Shown: positions 26,184-34,342 of the stretch, piece after piece
Position numbering within the stretch: the stretch's first letter is position 1
Layout: each line of letters begins with the position of its first letter
Origin: Taklimakanibacter lacteus
Lineage (GTDB): Bacteria; Pseudomonadota; Alphaproteobacteria; Rhizobiales; Aestuariivirgaceae
Direction: 5' to 3'
Assembly: GCA_003576695.1 (NCBI GenBank)
Contig: QOZQ01000005.1
Location: 186,001-250,000 of the forward strand
DNA length: 64,000 nucleotides
Notes under the pieces: generated by a model
Told to the model about the DNA's origin: nothing
Database searches by the model: none
Seen by the model: the letters and a program-made list of their open reading frames with translations, nothing else
Position numbers and translations under genes: made by a program

Positions 26184-26378
26184 CGGATTTGTGCAGAGCG
26201 GCACGGACTCTCGGCAAGAAACCGCAGCATTCTTTGCCATTTTAGCCCCAGAGATCTAATGGAACAAATGATCTTTCTGGTAGAAAGTGTTGCATTTTCA
26301 GGCTGGCGGTATAGTGTTTGCGCCGCCAAGCGCAGAACAACAATATGAGATGGGAGACGCGGCAGATGCAGGGACGCC

Positions 26379-27428
26379 ATGGCTGAAATCAAACTGCGCG
26401 GAGTGTCGAAGTCTTGGGGCGACTTCATCGGCGTCGACAATATCGACCTCGATATCAGGGATAAGGAGTTCATGGTCTTCCTCGGCCCCTCGGGCTGCGG
26501 CAAGACCACGACCATGCGCATGATCGCCGGCCTCGAGGACCCGACCCAGGGCGATATCAGCATCGATGGCGAGAGCGTCAATGACGTCGATGCGCGCGAC
26601 CGCGACGTCGCCATGGTGTTCCAGAGCTATGCGCTCTATCCGAACATGTCGATCTACGACAATATCCGCTTCCCCCTGAAGATGCGCGGCATCCCTGCCG
26701 GCGATCACGACCGGCTGGTGCGCAAGGCCGCCCAGATGGTGGAGCTCGGCGATTATCTCGACCGCAAGCCGCGCGCTTTGTCGGGCGGCCAGCGCCAGCG
26801 CGCCGCACTGGCGCGCGCCATCGTGCGCCAGCCGCAAGTGTTCCTGATGGACGAGCCGCTGTCCAATCTCGATGCGAAACTGCGCCTCACCATGCGGGCC
26901 CAGCTCAAGCATATCCAGCGCCAGCTCGAGACGACGACGATCTATGTGACGCATGACCAGATCGAGGCGATGACGCTGGCCGACCGCATCGCGGTCATGA
27001 ACAAGGGCAAGATCCAGCAGCTCGGCACGCCGGACGAGGTCTATAACAACCCCAACCATCTGTTCGTCGCGGGCTTCATCGGCTCACCGCCGATGAACCT
27101 CATTCCGGGCGCACTCGAGAATGGCGATTTCGTCGGGCCCGATACGCGCGTCACGGGCGCAGGCCAGGGCAATCATGCGAAAGTGGTCTTGGGCATAAGG
27201 CCGGAAGACATGCAGATCGTCGCGGCGAAGGACGGAAATCTGGTCTCCAAGCTCTATTCGCTCGAGCCGACCGGCGATGTGACGCTGGTGACCGCCTGGG
27301 CCGGCGAGCAGCTCGTCGTCGCCAAGGGCGCGCGCACGTTCCGGCAAGAAGTCGACACGCCGATCGCGTTCAATTTCGCCAAGGGCCGCGTGTTCCTGTT
27401 CGATGGTGAGGGCGGGAATCGGATCTAA
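26379..27428 (+). CDS. ABC transporter ATP-binding protein, UgpC/MalK-type sugar importer
   Basis: The 349-residue ATPase has Walker A GPSGCGKTTTMRM, a normal Q-loop VFQSYALYP, the signature LSGGQRQRAALARA, Walker B VFLMDEPLSNLDAKLR and H-loop YVTHDQIEAMT, followed by a C-terminal TOBE-type regulatory domain (NHAKVVLGIRPEDM onward). It powers import with the MalFG-type permeases and binding protein at 28684-32212, although it lies on the opposite strand, convergent with them. An AGGGA ribosome site precedes the ATG. Confidence 0.93.
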   Translation: MAEIKLRGVSKSWGDFIGVDNIDLDIRDKEFMVFLGPSGCGKTTTMRMIAGLEDPTQGDISIDGESVNDVDARDRDVAMVFQSYALYPNMSIYDNIRFPLKMRGIPAGDHDRLVRKAAQMVELGDYLDRKPRALSGGQRQRAALARAIVRQPQVFLMDEPLSNLDAKLRLTMRAQLKHIQRQLETTTIYVTHDQIEAMTLADRIAVMNKGKIQQLGTPDEVYNNPNHLFVAGFIGSPPMNLIPGALENGDFVGPDTRVTGAGQGNHAKVVLGIRPEDMQIVAAKDGNLVSKLYSLEPTGDVTLVTAWAGEQLVVAKGARTFRQEVDTPIAFNFAKGRVFLFDGEGGNRI

Positions 27429-27478
27429 GGCAGTGCATCGATTTTTTATGTATCGAGCGACAAGCGCATCTACCGCCA

Positions 27479-27574
27479 CTCGTCATGGCCGGGCTTGACC
27501 CGGCCATCCAGACGACGCCAGTCAGCTGATGCATGGAAAGGCTGGATGGCCGCCTCAAGGGCGGCCATGACGAG
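27479..27574. repeat. Inverted repeat of two 33-base arms (GGCCATGACGAG family)
   Basis: Arms at 27479-27511 (CTCGTCATGGCCGGGC...) and 27542-27574 (...GGCGGCCATGACGAG) are inverted with a 30-base spacer. The element sits between the convergent ATPase and AbrB-like genes, where a bidirectional transcript end would be expected. A solitary related arm lies at 20216-20248. Confidence 0.75.
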
Positions 27575-27611
27575 AGAGGAAAACGGACGTATCGCGGTTC
27601 GGTGTTGTGAG

Positions 27612-27836
27612 TCAGATGCCGCGCATCAAAGCCATGATTTCATCGGTAGATAGGCCCACGCCGGCGTGACCACGCTGCTTTGCAAACCGGCTCAATGGGC
27701 GCTTTCCATCGGCTCGGATGAGCACGACATTTCCATCGGAACCTCGGCGAAATTCGACCGTGCTGCCTGCGGTAATTCCCAGCAGATCACGGACCGCCTT
27801 TGGAATGGTTACTTGACCTCTGGCATTTACGATCAT
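27612..27836 (-). CDS. AbrB/MazE/SpoVT-type DNA-binding protein (orphan antitoxin-like)
   Basis: The 74-residue swapped-hairpin protein begins MIVNARGQVTIPKAVRDLLG and continues ITAGSTVEFRR. Its C-terminal tail (GVGLSTDEIMALMRGI) is typical of VapB-like antitoxins. The start ATG (27836) comes two bases after the stop of the upstream 278-residue gene; an in-frame TTG at 27842 is the alternative. No PIN or MazF toxin follows, so it is an orphan. It may regulate the sugar operon it ends, or be a relic. Confidence 0.85.
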   Translation of the reverse strand: MIVNARGQVTIPKAVRDLLGITAGSTVEFRRGSDGNVVLIRADGKRPLSRFAKQRGHAGVGLSTDEIMALMRGI

Positions 27837-27838
27837 GC

Positions 27839-28675
27839 TCAATACATCCCCTGTATCTCGGCCAGTTCCCGGGCGAGGCCTGCGACGTCGCGCTTGGCGA
27901 CGAGGCTCTCGATCACCGGCAGGCGCGGCGCGATCAATGCGCCGACGACGGCGAAGAACTGATCCTCGTCGAGCTCGTCCGCGGGCTTGCCCTGCTCGGC
28001 GAAGAGAAGCGCTATGCAGGCAATGGCGTAGACGGTGAGATTCTGGTCATCGGTGCGGGCGATGACGGATGCGTCGCGGGGCTTTCCGGCGCGCGCGATC
28101 GGCGCGACTTCGACCAATGCCATGATCGCATGGGCGAGGAAATCGGGCTCAGAGCCGTTCAGGCCGGCGCCGATGTCGGCCAGCAAAGTGCGGCGCGCCG
28201 CATCGACGCGGTGCTCGAGGACGAGAAAGGGCGGGGTGCGGTAGCGCCGCAGGATGTGGATGGCGGCGCGGTAGAAATAGGCATTGAACAGCGGGTTGAC
28301 GAGGAAGCTGTCGGCGCGGATGGCGGCCGCCACCTCGTTCATGATGCCATGGGTGAAAGGCGAGGGCAGCTTGCGCCATTCCGGCGCGAAGAGCGTGATC
28401 GACAGATTGACCGACCAGGTGGTGAGCCGGTCGGCGATGCGCGCCAGCCGCGATACGAGGGCGGCAAGCAGATAGCCGCCGGGGCGGATATCGGCCGGCG
28501 GCGCGGCGGGGCGCGCAGGCGCCTGCCCGGCCGCCTCGAGCGGGCGGCCCCAATATTCGGCGCCCGACAGGATGCGCATGAAGAATTGCGCGGTGCGCAC
28601 GCTGTCGCGGGCGCCTGCGGCAGCGCAAACGGCATGCGAGGCGAGCGTGTCCTGGTGGCGCGAAGCAGTGGTCAT
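27839..28675 (-). CDS. Uncharacterised alpha-helical protein in sugar ABC operon
   Basis: The 278-residue protein has no recognised domain. It looks soluble and helical, with a Pro/Ala-rich linker near residues 50-62, a WSVNLSITLF stretch and a long helical C terminus (HAIMALVEVAPIARAG, IACIALLFAEQGKPADELDEDQFFAV). It starts 8 bases after the MalG-type permease stop and ends right at the AbrB gene, so it is part of the importer operon. A substrate-processing or regulatory role is only inference. Confidence 0.75.
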   Translation of the reverse strand: MTTASRHQDTLASHAVCAAAGARDSVRTAQFFMRILSGAEYWGRPLEAAGQAPARPAAPPADIRPGGYLLAALVSRLARIADRLTTWSVNLSITLFAPEWRKLPSPFTHGIMNEVAAAIRADSFLVNPLFNAYFYRAAIHILRRYRTPPFLVLEHRVDAARRTLLADIGAGLNGSEPDFLAHAIMALVEVAPIARAGKPRDASVIARTDDQNLTVYAIACIALLFAEQGKPADELDEDQFFAVVGALIAPRLPVIESLVAKRDVAGLARELAEIQGMY

Positions 28676-28683
28676 AGGCCTAT

Positions 28684-29529
28684 TCAGCCCTTAACGGCGC
28701 CCATCGTCAAGCCGCGCGAGAGATGCTGCTGGATGGCGACAACCAGGAGCATGGCCGGCACGAAGGCAATGAAGGCGACCATGGCGATGGCATTATATAT
28801 GATGCCGTCGGAGCCTCCGGTAAAGTTGGCGAGCGCCACCGAAAGCGTATAGGCGTTCTGTGTCGAGGCGATGAGCAATGTGAACAAAAATTCATTGATG
28901 GCGAAGATGACGGCAATGACACCCGCGGTGATGATGCCCGGAAGGCACATCGGCACGATGATCGACACCAGGATGCGCAGGTCGGAGGCGCCGTCGGTCC
29001 TCGCCGCATCCTCGATCTCGGGCGGGATGTCGAGCATATAGGAGCGCACGATCCAGGTGACGAGCGAGAGGTTCATCGCCGCATAGATCAGCATCAGCGC
29101 CCAGACCGAATCGAGCAGGCCCATCGTCTTGAACAGGAAGAAGATCGGAATGGCGACGACGGCCGGCGCCATCATGCGGGTGGAGAGGATGTAGAAGCCG
29201 ATATCCTCGCGGAAGCGGTATTTGTAGCGCGCCAGCGAATAGGCGGCGGGAATGGCGAGCAGGAGATCGATCAGGACGCTGCCGAAGATGGCGATGAGCG
29301 AATTGCGCAAATAGGCACCCATCGGCCAGGACGACCAGATCATGTTCCAGGCATCGAGCGTGAAGGTGGGGAAATAGAGCGGCTGCGGCAGGACGATCTC
29401 GGTGCGCGGGCGCAGGCCGATGGTGAGGAACCAGATGATCGGGGCGACGCAGAACAGCGCCCAGGAGCCGAGCACCAGATAGCGCAGCAGCAGCGATCCG
29501 GCATTGCCCGTCTTGCGGCGTCTGGCCAT
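28684..29529 (-). CDS. Carbohydrate ABC transporter permease (MalG-type)
   Basis: The 281-residue inner-membrane protein has about six hydrophobic segments. The EAA loop DAARTDGASDLRILVSIIVP lies near residues 179-198, where it contacts the ATPase. It starts three bases after the MalF-type gene stop, so the two are translationally linked. The family moves mono- and oligosaccharides and polyols; the substrate is not predictable from the permease. Confidence 0.93.
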   Translation of the reverse strand: MARRRKTGNAGSLLLRYLVLGSWALFCVAPIIWFLTIGLRPRTEIVLPQPLYFPTFTLDAWNMIWSSWPMGAYLRNSLIAIFGSVLIDLLLAIPAAYSLARYKYRFREDIGFYILSTRMMAPAVVAIPIFFLFKTMGLLDSVWALMLIYAAMNLSLVTWIVRSYMLDIPPEIEDAARTDGASDLRILVSIIVPMCLPGIITAGVIAVIFAINEFLFTLLIASTQNAYTLSVALANFTGGSDGIIYNAIAMVAFIAFVPAMLLVVAIQQHLSRGLTMGAVKG

Positions 29530-29532
29530 GGT

Positions 29533-30468
29533 CTAGTCTCTCCCCGAACGGAAGAAGCGCTTCACGAAGCTCTGGGCGATGATCACGGTGAGCGCCAGCA
29601 GCAGCACGGAAGCGGCCGAGGCATAGCCGAAGTCAAAGCGCTTGAAGCCGGTGCGGTAGATGAAATAGCTCATCGTCTCGGTGGCGCCGCCCGGCGTGCC
29701 GCCGGTGATGATGAAGATCGAGGTGAACATGGTGACGATGTCGATGCCGCGCAGCACCAGGGCGACCGCGATGATCGGGCGCAGCATCGGCAGCGAGATG
29801 TTCCAGAAAATCTGCGACCAGCGGGCGCCGTCGAGGCGCGCCGCCTCCTCGATCTCGGCATCCTGGCCCTGCAGTGCGGCGACGAAGATGACGAACAGGA
29901 AGGGCGTCCACTGCCAGACATCGGTGATGATGAGGGAGAGGCGGGCGAGCCAGACATCGCCCAGAAAATCGAGCGGCTGACCGATGAGGCCGATGCGCAT
30001 CAGGAGATCGGACACCACGCGCCCGTCATTGAAAGCGAGCTTCCAGATGAAGGAGACCGCCGAGGGCATGAACAGCATCGGCAGGAGAAAGACGATGCGC
30101 CAGCTGCGGATGAAGGGATCGCGGTAAGCGAGGGCGGCCAGCGTCAGCGCGATGAGGAATTCAAGCAGGAGCGCGCCCGAGCCCATGAGGAAGGTGTTCC
30201 ACAGGCTGGCCCAGAACTCATTGTCGGCGAGAAGCTTGCTGTAGTTGTCGAGCCCGATGAAGGTCCAGCTGTTGAAGCGGACGCGGAACAGGCTCTGATA
30301 TATCGCATAGAGGCCGGGATAGAAGGTGATGCCCAGAAGGTAGATCACCGCCGGCGCGACCAGCAGATAGGGAAAGGCCTTGCGCTGCAGCGGGCTGCGG
30401 CGCCTCCTGAGAGGCGAACGGGCGACCTGCGCCGCCCGTCCGGAGTTCAGTGTGATGGCTTGAGCCAT
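29533..30468 (-). CDS. Carbohydrate ABC transporter permease (MalF-type)
   Basis: The 311-residue permease has an N-terminal arginine-rich cytoplasmic tail (RSPLRRRRSPLQRK), about six membrane segments and an EAA loop AARLDGARWSQIFWNISLP near 209-227. It follows the binding-protein gene after a 163-bp gap filled by a repeat. It forms the channel with the MalG-type partner. Confidence 0.92.
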   Translation of the reverse strand: MAQAITLNSGRAAQVARSPLRRRRSPLQRKAFPYLLVAPAVIYLLGITFYPGLYAIYQSLFRVRFNSWTFIGLDNYSKLLADNEFWASLWNTFLMGSGALLLEFLIALTLAALAYRDPFIRSWRIVFLLPMLFMPSAVSFIWKLAFNDGRVVSDLLMRIGLIGQPLDFLGDVWLARLSLIITDVWQWTPFLFVIFVAALQGQDAEIEEAARLDGARWSQIFWNISLPMLRPIIAVALVLRGIDIVTMFTSIFIITGGTPGGATETMSYFIYRTGFKRFDFGYASAASVLLLALTVIIAQSFVKRFFRSGRD

Positions 30469-30478
30469 TCTGTCGAAA

Positions 30479-30594
30479 CATCCTCATGCTGAGGTGCGAG
30501 CGAAGCTAGCCTCGAAGCATCCATCAGGATAAAGCGAGACTGTTGCACCAGACCCTTCGAGGGCCGCTACGCGGCCACCTCAGGGTGAGGGTGA
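30479..30594. repeat. REP-like repeat between binding-protein and permease genes
   Basis: The 163-base gap between the binding-protein stop (30632) and the permease start (30468) holds CATCCTCATGCTGAGGTGCGA...CTCGAAGCATCC, with a second related half ending CCACCTCAGGGTGAGGGTGA. The halves are inverted relatives able to form RNA hairpins. Such repeats often stabilise the 5' transcript so that binding protein is made in excess over permease. A similar-looking half lies at about 13518-13535. Confidence 0.65.
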
Positions 30595-30631
30595 CAGGCC
30601 GAACAAAGCCTATCACGCCTCGTTACCCAAG

Positions 30632-32212
30632 TCAGACCGGCGGCGTCTTGCCCTTGCCGACCCAGGTCGCATCCACCACGGCGGCATAATCGATGGGCGG
30701 CGTTCCGGAATAGAAGCCGTTCTTGTCCATGATCTCGCGCCAGGCCTTGACGCCGGCATCGAGCGCCTCCTTCGGCGTCGTCTGGCCGACGACCGCCTTG
30801 TTGATCTCGTTGCCGAGCACCTGCTCCATCTCGAACATGCCGGGCAAACGCGGGGCGCACCAGGCATAATCGAGCTCGGTGCCCCAGACTTCGGCAGGCT
30901 GCGAGACCTTCTTCAGATTGGGATTGGTGAGGACCGAGCGATAGCCCGGCGCCACGCCATTGGCGTTGGCCTCGTTCATCGCCATGATCGAGGCGGTGGT
31001 GAGGAAGGCCAGCATCAGGAAGGCGCCTTCCGGATTCTTCGACGAGGCGGTGACGACCGAGGTCGAGCCCGCGATGTTGGGCGGCGCGAAACGGCCGCCT
31101 TCGACGCGCGGCTCATAGATGGTGATCACGTCGCCGACGATCTTGCTCTGGTCGGGACGCGTCGCCTGGGTGCCGGAATCCTGCCAGGAGATGTTGCTGG
31201 CGAGCTGGCCGCCGAGCCAGGCGGCGCGGTTCTCGCCCCAGCCCCAGCCGGCGACACCGGCCGGCGCGTTCTTCTGCAGCGCCAGGATGGTCTCGATCGC
31301 CTTGACGCCGGCATCGGAATTGAACACCGGCTCCCATTTGTCGTTGAAGAGATCGACGCCGAACTGGGCGGCGAGATGCTCCCAGGTATAGGTCGACCAG
31401 AAGCCGCGGGCCGCCATGAAGCCGACGCCGGCAACGCCCTTGTCGGTCTTGTTGAGCTCGGCCGAGAAGCGGATCAGGTCGTCATAGGTCTTGATGGTGC
31501 TCTTGGCGTCGACATCGCCGCCGGTGACTTCCTTGAAGTATTTCGAGCGGACATGGATCTGCTGGATGTCGCAGTCGAAGGGAATGCCATAGAGCCCCTT
31601 GCCGCCCCACATGCCGTAATTGAGCTTGTAGGTGTCATAGAAGTCATCGATCGGCAGCTTCCACTTGGCCGCATAATCGTCGAGCTTGGCGAGGAAGCCA
31701 GGGGCGGCGAAATCGCCGAGCCAGGGCGAGAAGAACTGCAGCGCATCGAAGCTCGCATTGCCGGAAATGAATTCGGCGACCACCTTGTCATAGAGCGAGT
31801 CGTCCGGGATCGGCACCAGCTCGACCGTCATGCCGGAGAGCTCCTGGAACGGCTTCAGGCCGTCGGCGGCGGATTCGGCATCGGCGGCGCCGATCGCGAA
31901 TTTGACCGTCTTGCCGGCGAATTCCTTGCGCACCTGCTCCCAGTCGACGGTACGGATCCAGTCCTTGCCGGGATCCCACAACTGCTCGTCATCGGCGAGC
32001 TTGTACAGCTCGCGATAGTCCTTCTTCACGTAATTGCCGACATTGATCTTGGCGAGCACGCTCGCCGGATCCGGCAGCTCGGCCGCGAGGCTGCGGCGCA
32101 CATTGAACAGGCTGACGCCGCCCGTGCCCACGAGGCCCGCGGCGCCGAAGGCCGTGGCCGATTTCAGCAAGGACCGGCGCGACAGACGACCGGCTGGTTT
32201 GTGCAACATCAC
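30632..32212 (-). CDS. Tat-exported sugar ABC transporter substrate-binding protein
   Basis: The 526-residue binding protein is of the extracellular solute-binding family 1 type. Its N terminus has a twin-arginine signal (SRRSLLKSATAFGAAGLVG), so it is predicted to fold before export through Tat. It is about 100 residues longer than MalE. It is the first gene of the importer operon. The TTGCAT/TACTCT promoter at 32432-32460 and the candidate SorC site (32491-32507) lie upstream. The substrate is unknown. Confidence 0.92.
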   Translation of the reverse strand: MMLHKPAGRLSRRSLLKSATAFGAAGLVGTGGVSLFNVRRSLAAELPDPASVLAKINVGNYVKKDYRELYKLADDEQLWDPGKDWIRTVDWEQVRKEFAGKTVKFAIGAADAESAADGLKPFQELSGMTVELVPIPDDSLYDKVVAEFISGNASFDALQFFSPWLGDFAAPGFLAKLDDYAAKWKLPIDDFYDTYKLNYGMWGGKGLYGIPFDCDIQQIHVRSKYFKEVTGGDVDAKSTIKTYDDLIRFSAELNKTDKGVAGVGFMAARGFWSTYTWEHLAAQFGVDLFNDKWEPVFNSDAGVKAIETILALQKNAPAGVAGWGWGENRAAWLGGQLASNISWQDSGTQATRPDQSKIVGDVITIYEPRVEGGRFAPPNIAGSTSVVTASSKNPEGAFLMLAFLTTASIMAMNEANANGVAPGYRSVLTNPNLKKVSQPAEVWGTELDYAWCAPRLPGMFEMEQVLGNEINKAVVGQTTPKEALDAGVKAWREIMDKNGFYSGTPPIDYAAVVDATWVGKGKTPPV

Positions 32213-32431
32213 TCTTTCTCCTCCCTAGGATTGGCCTGATGAGGCTTGATTGGGCGCAATGTCAGGCCGGACATCGCGCCAGTTCTCCGCAACCTCGCGG
32301 TCGCGCAACAGAATCCCGGAAAAATGCGGCAAGAACCGATCAAGGCGAGCGGCAAGATATTGCTGCTGGCAGACGGCACCATGCTCCTCCCACACCCGTT
32401 TCGTGACGGTGATTATTCTTCGATTGGAGTG

Positions 32432-32460
32432 AGAGTACTAAACTACAATTTCGAATGCAA
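32432..32460 (-). promoter_or_regulatory. Putative promoter of the locus A importer operon
   Basis: On the minus strand TTGCAT (32455-32460) precedes TACTCT (32432-32437) with a 17-base spacer. The candidate SorC palindrome begins 30 bases further upstream. The leader to the binding-protein ATG is about 200 bases. Confidence 0.5.
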
Positions 32461-32490
32461 ATGTTTCGTAATTCATTCGCGGCAAAAATA

Positions 32491-32507
32491 ATGCTGCTTT
32501 GCAGCAT
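32491..32507. promoter_or_regulatory. Candidate SorC operator, locus A copy 2
   Basis: ATGCTGCTTTGCAGCAT is a perfect palindrome of 7-base arms around TTT. It closely matches 26167-26183 and lies in the divergent gap next to the SorC gene. Confidence 0.6.
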
Positions 32508-32721
32508 GAAACATGCCGTCTGCGCGAGTTTTCGCGTTAAATCATGCTGATGACGGCCTTTATCGCCCCGCTCCGTGGCTCAAAATTGGACAATTACAGG
32601 ATACAATCGTATACTCGCTTCGCATTTTGTATCTCTGTCACCTTGAACATAAAGGCGAGACGAACACATTATGCTAAGCTATTCCCCCTGAGGACCAGCC
32701 GGAGGATAAGCAACAGGCGAC

Positions 32722-33714
32722 ATGCTCGAGAAGACGCCAACACGAAGAGGCAAAGCCGCCGCCGGCGAAGCCAGCCCCGGACGGGTGGCGCGCAACCGCA
32801 TGCGCATTGCCTGGATGTATTATGTCGAGGGCCTGACCCAGAACGAGATCGCCGACCGGCTCGGCATCGGGCGCGTCACGGTGGTGCGCAATATCAATGA
32901 AGCGATCCGCCAGCGCGAAGTGAAGATCTGGATCGAGGGCGATGTCGCCGAATGCCTGGAGCTCGAAGGCCAGCTCAAGGAAGCCTTCGGCTTCAAGGAG
33001 GCGATGGTGGTGCCCGAGCCCTCCAATCCGGCGCTGACCACCAAGGCGATCGGGGTCGCCGCCGGCATGTATATCACCGACAATCTCACCGACGACATGT
33101 CGATCGGCGTCGGCTGGGGCGCCACACTCTATGAATCGCTGCAGACACTGGCCCCGCGCGAGCTCGAGAATGTCCAGGTGATCTCGCTCTTGGGCGGCAT
33201 CGTGCAGGCGCGCCGCTACAACCCGTCCGAATTCGCCTGGCAGGTGGCGCGCATGGTGGGCGCCGACTGCTATCTCCTCACCGCGCCGGCCGTGGTCGAT
33301 TCACCCGAGACGCGGGAAACGCTGATCGAGAAATGCGGCCTGCGCGACGTGCTGCGCCGCGCCGACCGGCTCGACATGGCGGTGCTCAGCTGCGGGACGA
33401 TGGCGCCCGATTCCACCGCCTTCCGCTTCGATCTGCTTTCCGACGAGGACCGCACCGCCTTGATCCGGCTCGGCGCCGTCGGCGACATCTTGTTCAATTT
33501 CTTCGATCGCGAGGGCCGGTTGGTCGATCACCCGATCAATAAAAGAGTGATGTCGATCCCGATCGACCAGCTGCGCGACGTGCCGAAGCGGATGATCGCG
33601 TCCGGCGGCAACGAAAAGGTCGACACGCTGCTCGGGGCCATCAAGCTCATCGATTGCAATGTGCTGATCACCAACGAGGCGACGGCCCGCGAGCTGCTGA
33701 TCAGGAGGACGTGA
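32722..33714 (+). CDS. SorC/DeoR-type sugar-binding transcriptional regulator
   Basis: The 330-residue regulator has an N-terminal HTH (NEIADRLGIGRVTVVRNINEA, near residues 39-58) and a SorC-type sugar-phosphate-binding domain (GWGATLYESLQTL, LLGGIVQARRYNPSEFAWQVA, NVLITNEATARELL). EryD and SorC are relatives that respond to phosphorylated sugars or polyols. It is divergent from the importer operon and lies in the same region as the E1/E2/kinase operon, so it is the likely regulator of locus A. The 206-residue gene follows at 7 bp. Confidence 0.92.
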   Translation: MLEKTPTRRGKAAAGEASPGRVARNRMRIAWMYYVEGLTQNEIADRLGIGRVTVVRNINEAIRQREVKIWIEGDVAECLELEGQLKEAFGFKEAMVVPEPSNPALTTKAIGVAAGMYITDNLTDDMSIGVGWGATLYESLQTLAPRELENVQVISLLGGIVQARRYNPSEFAWQVARMVGADCYLLTAPAVVDSPETRETLIEKCGLRDVLRRADRLDMAVLSCGTMAPDSTAFRFDLLSDEDRTALIRLGAVGDILFNFFDREGRLVDHPINKRVMSIPIDQLRDVPKRMIASGGNEKVDTLLGAIKLIDCNVLITNEATARELLIRRT

Positions 33715-33721
33715 CCCCGCC

Positions 33722-34342
33722 ATGATGCTGACCCCGCTCAAGCCGGAAGTGCTCAAGGTCGACGACCTCAGCCATGAGGCGCGGCGCTTCCGCACCATCG
33801 TCTGGTCGTTCCAGCGCAATCTCGACCTGCTGTTCAAGGGCACGGGCCTCACCGCCAAGGTCGATCATGCCGCCCTCGCCGAAGCCTTTGCGCGCTGGCG
33901 GCAGAAATTCGACCAGTCGAAGCACCTGGCCGATGTCAACCGCAACGACTATGTGATCTATGCGGCAGGCCTCATGTTGCGCGAGCTGATCGTCGCCGCG
34001 CCCTTGAAGGCAAGCCAGGGGGAAGAGCTGCCGACGCTGCCGGGCGGCATCGATCATCCGCTGGCGCGCTGGCCCGAAGGCTATGCCTATACGAGCTTCT
34101 GCCTGTCGGTGGCGGCCGCCATCCTCAAGGAACTGGGCGATGACGAGCCGACGCCGGCCGAGGTCACCGATGATCCGGGCTTCTGGAACTCGTTCCGCGA
34201 GAACACGCATGAGGACCCCGAAACCGCGGTCGGCTTCTTCGACCTCGTCTGCGGGCGCGAGCCCAACTGGGCAGCGCCCGGCGTGCTGTGGCTGCGCAAG
34301 GCCTTCGCCCAGCACGGCAAGCTCCTCGACGACAAGGTGTAG
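33722..34342 (+). CDS. Uncharacterised protein cotranscribed with the SorC regulator
   Basis: The 206-residue protein is acidic and soluble. Its start lies seven bases after the sorC-like stop. The visible layout is a helical N-terminal half (FQRNLDLLFKGTGLTAKVDHA, cited in part) and a C-terminal half rich in WPEGYAYTSFCLSVAAAILK and ENTHEDPETAVGFFDLVCG. No family is recognised. Its position suggests a role in the SorC-controlled sugar pathway. Confidence 0.75.
   Translation: MMLTPLKPEVLKVDDLSHEARRFRTIVWSFQRNLDLLFKGTGLTAKVDHAALAEAFARWRQKFDQSKHLADVNRNDYVIYAAGLMLRELIVAAPLKASQGEELPTLPGGIDHPLARWPEGYAYTSFCLSVAAAILKELGDDEPTPAEVTDDPGFWNSFRENTHEDPETAVGFFDLVCGREPNWAAPGVLWLRKAFAQHGKLLDDKV

Larger units (their letters stand above)
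32213..32721. other. Promoter gap between binding-protein and SorC genes; no gene seen
   Basis: This 509-base divergent gap has no frame with support. It holds the binding-protein promoter, the 17-base palindrome and an AT-rich area around 32580-32690 that should drive the SorC gene. Confidence 0.7.

Noticed and set aside
27429-27611. MazF or PIN toxin after the AbrB-like gene
   Set aside because: The region holds only the inverted repeat; no toxin frame is present.
27671-27690. CTGCTTTGCAAACC, a partial match to the SorC palindrome
   Set aside because: It lies in the AbrB coding sequence, lacks the right arm and is probably chance.
28723-30492. A 589-codon frame on the plus strand across the locus A permeases
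   Set aside because: It is antisense to two permeases with clear EAA loops; it has no domain.
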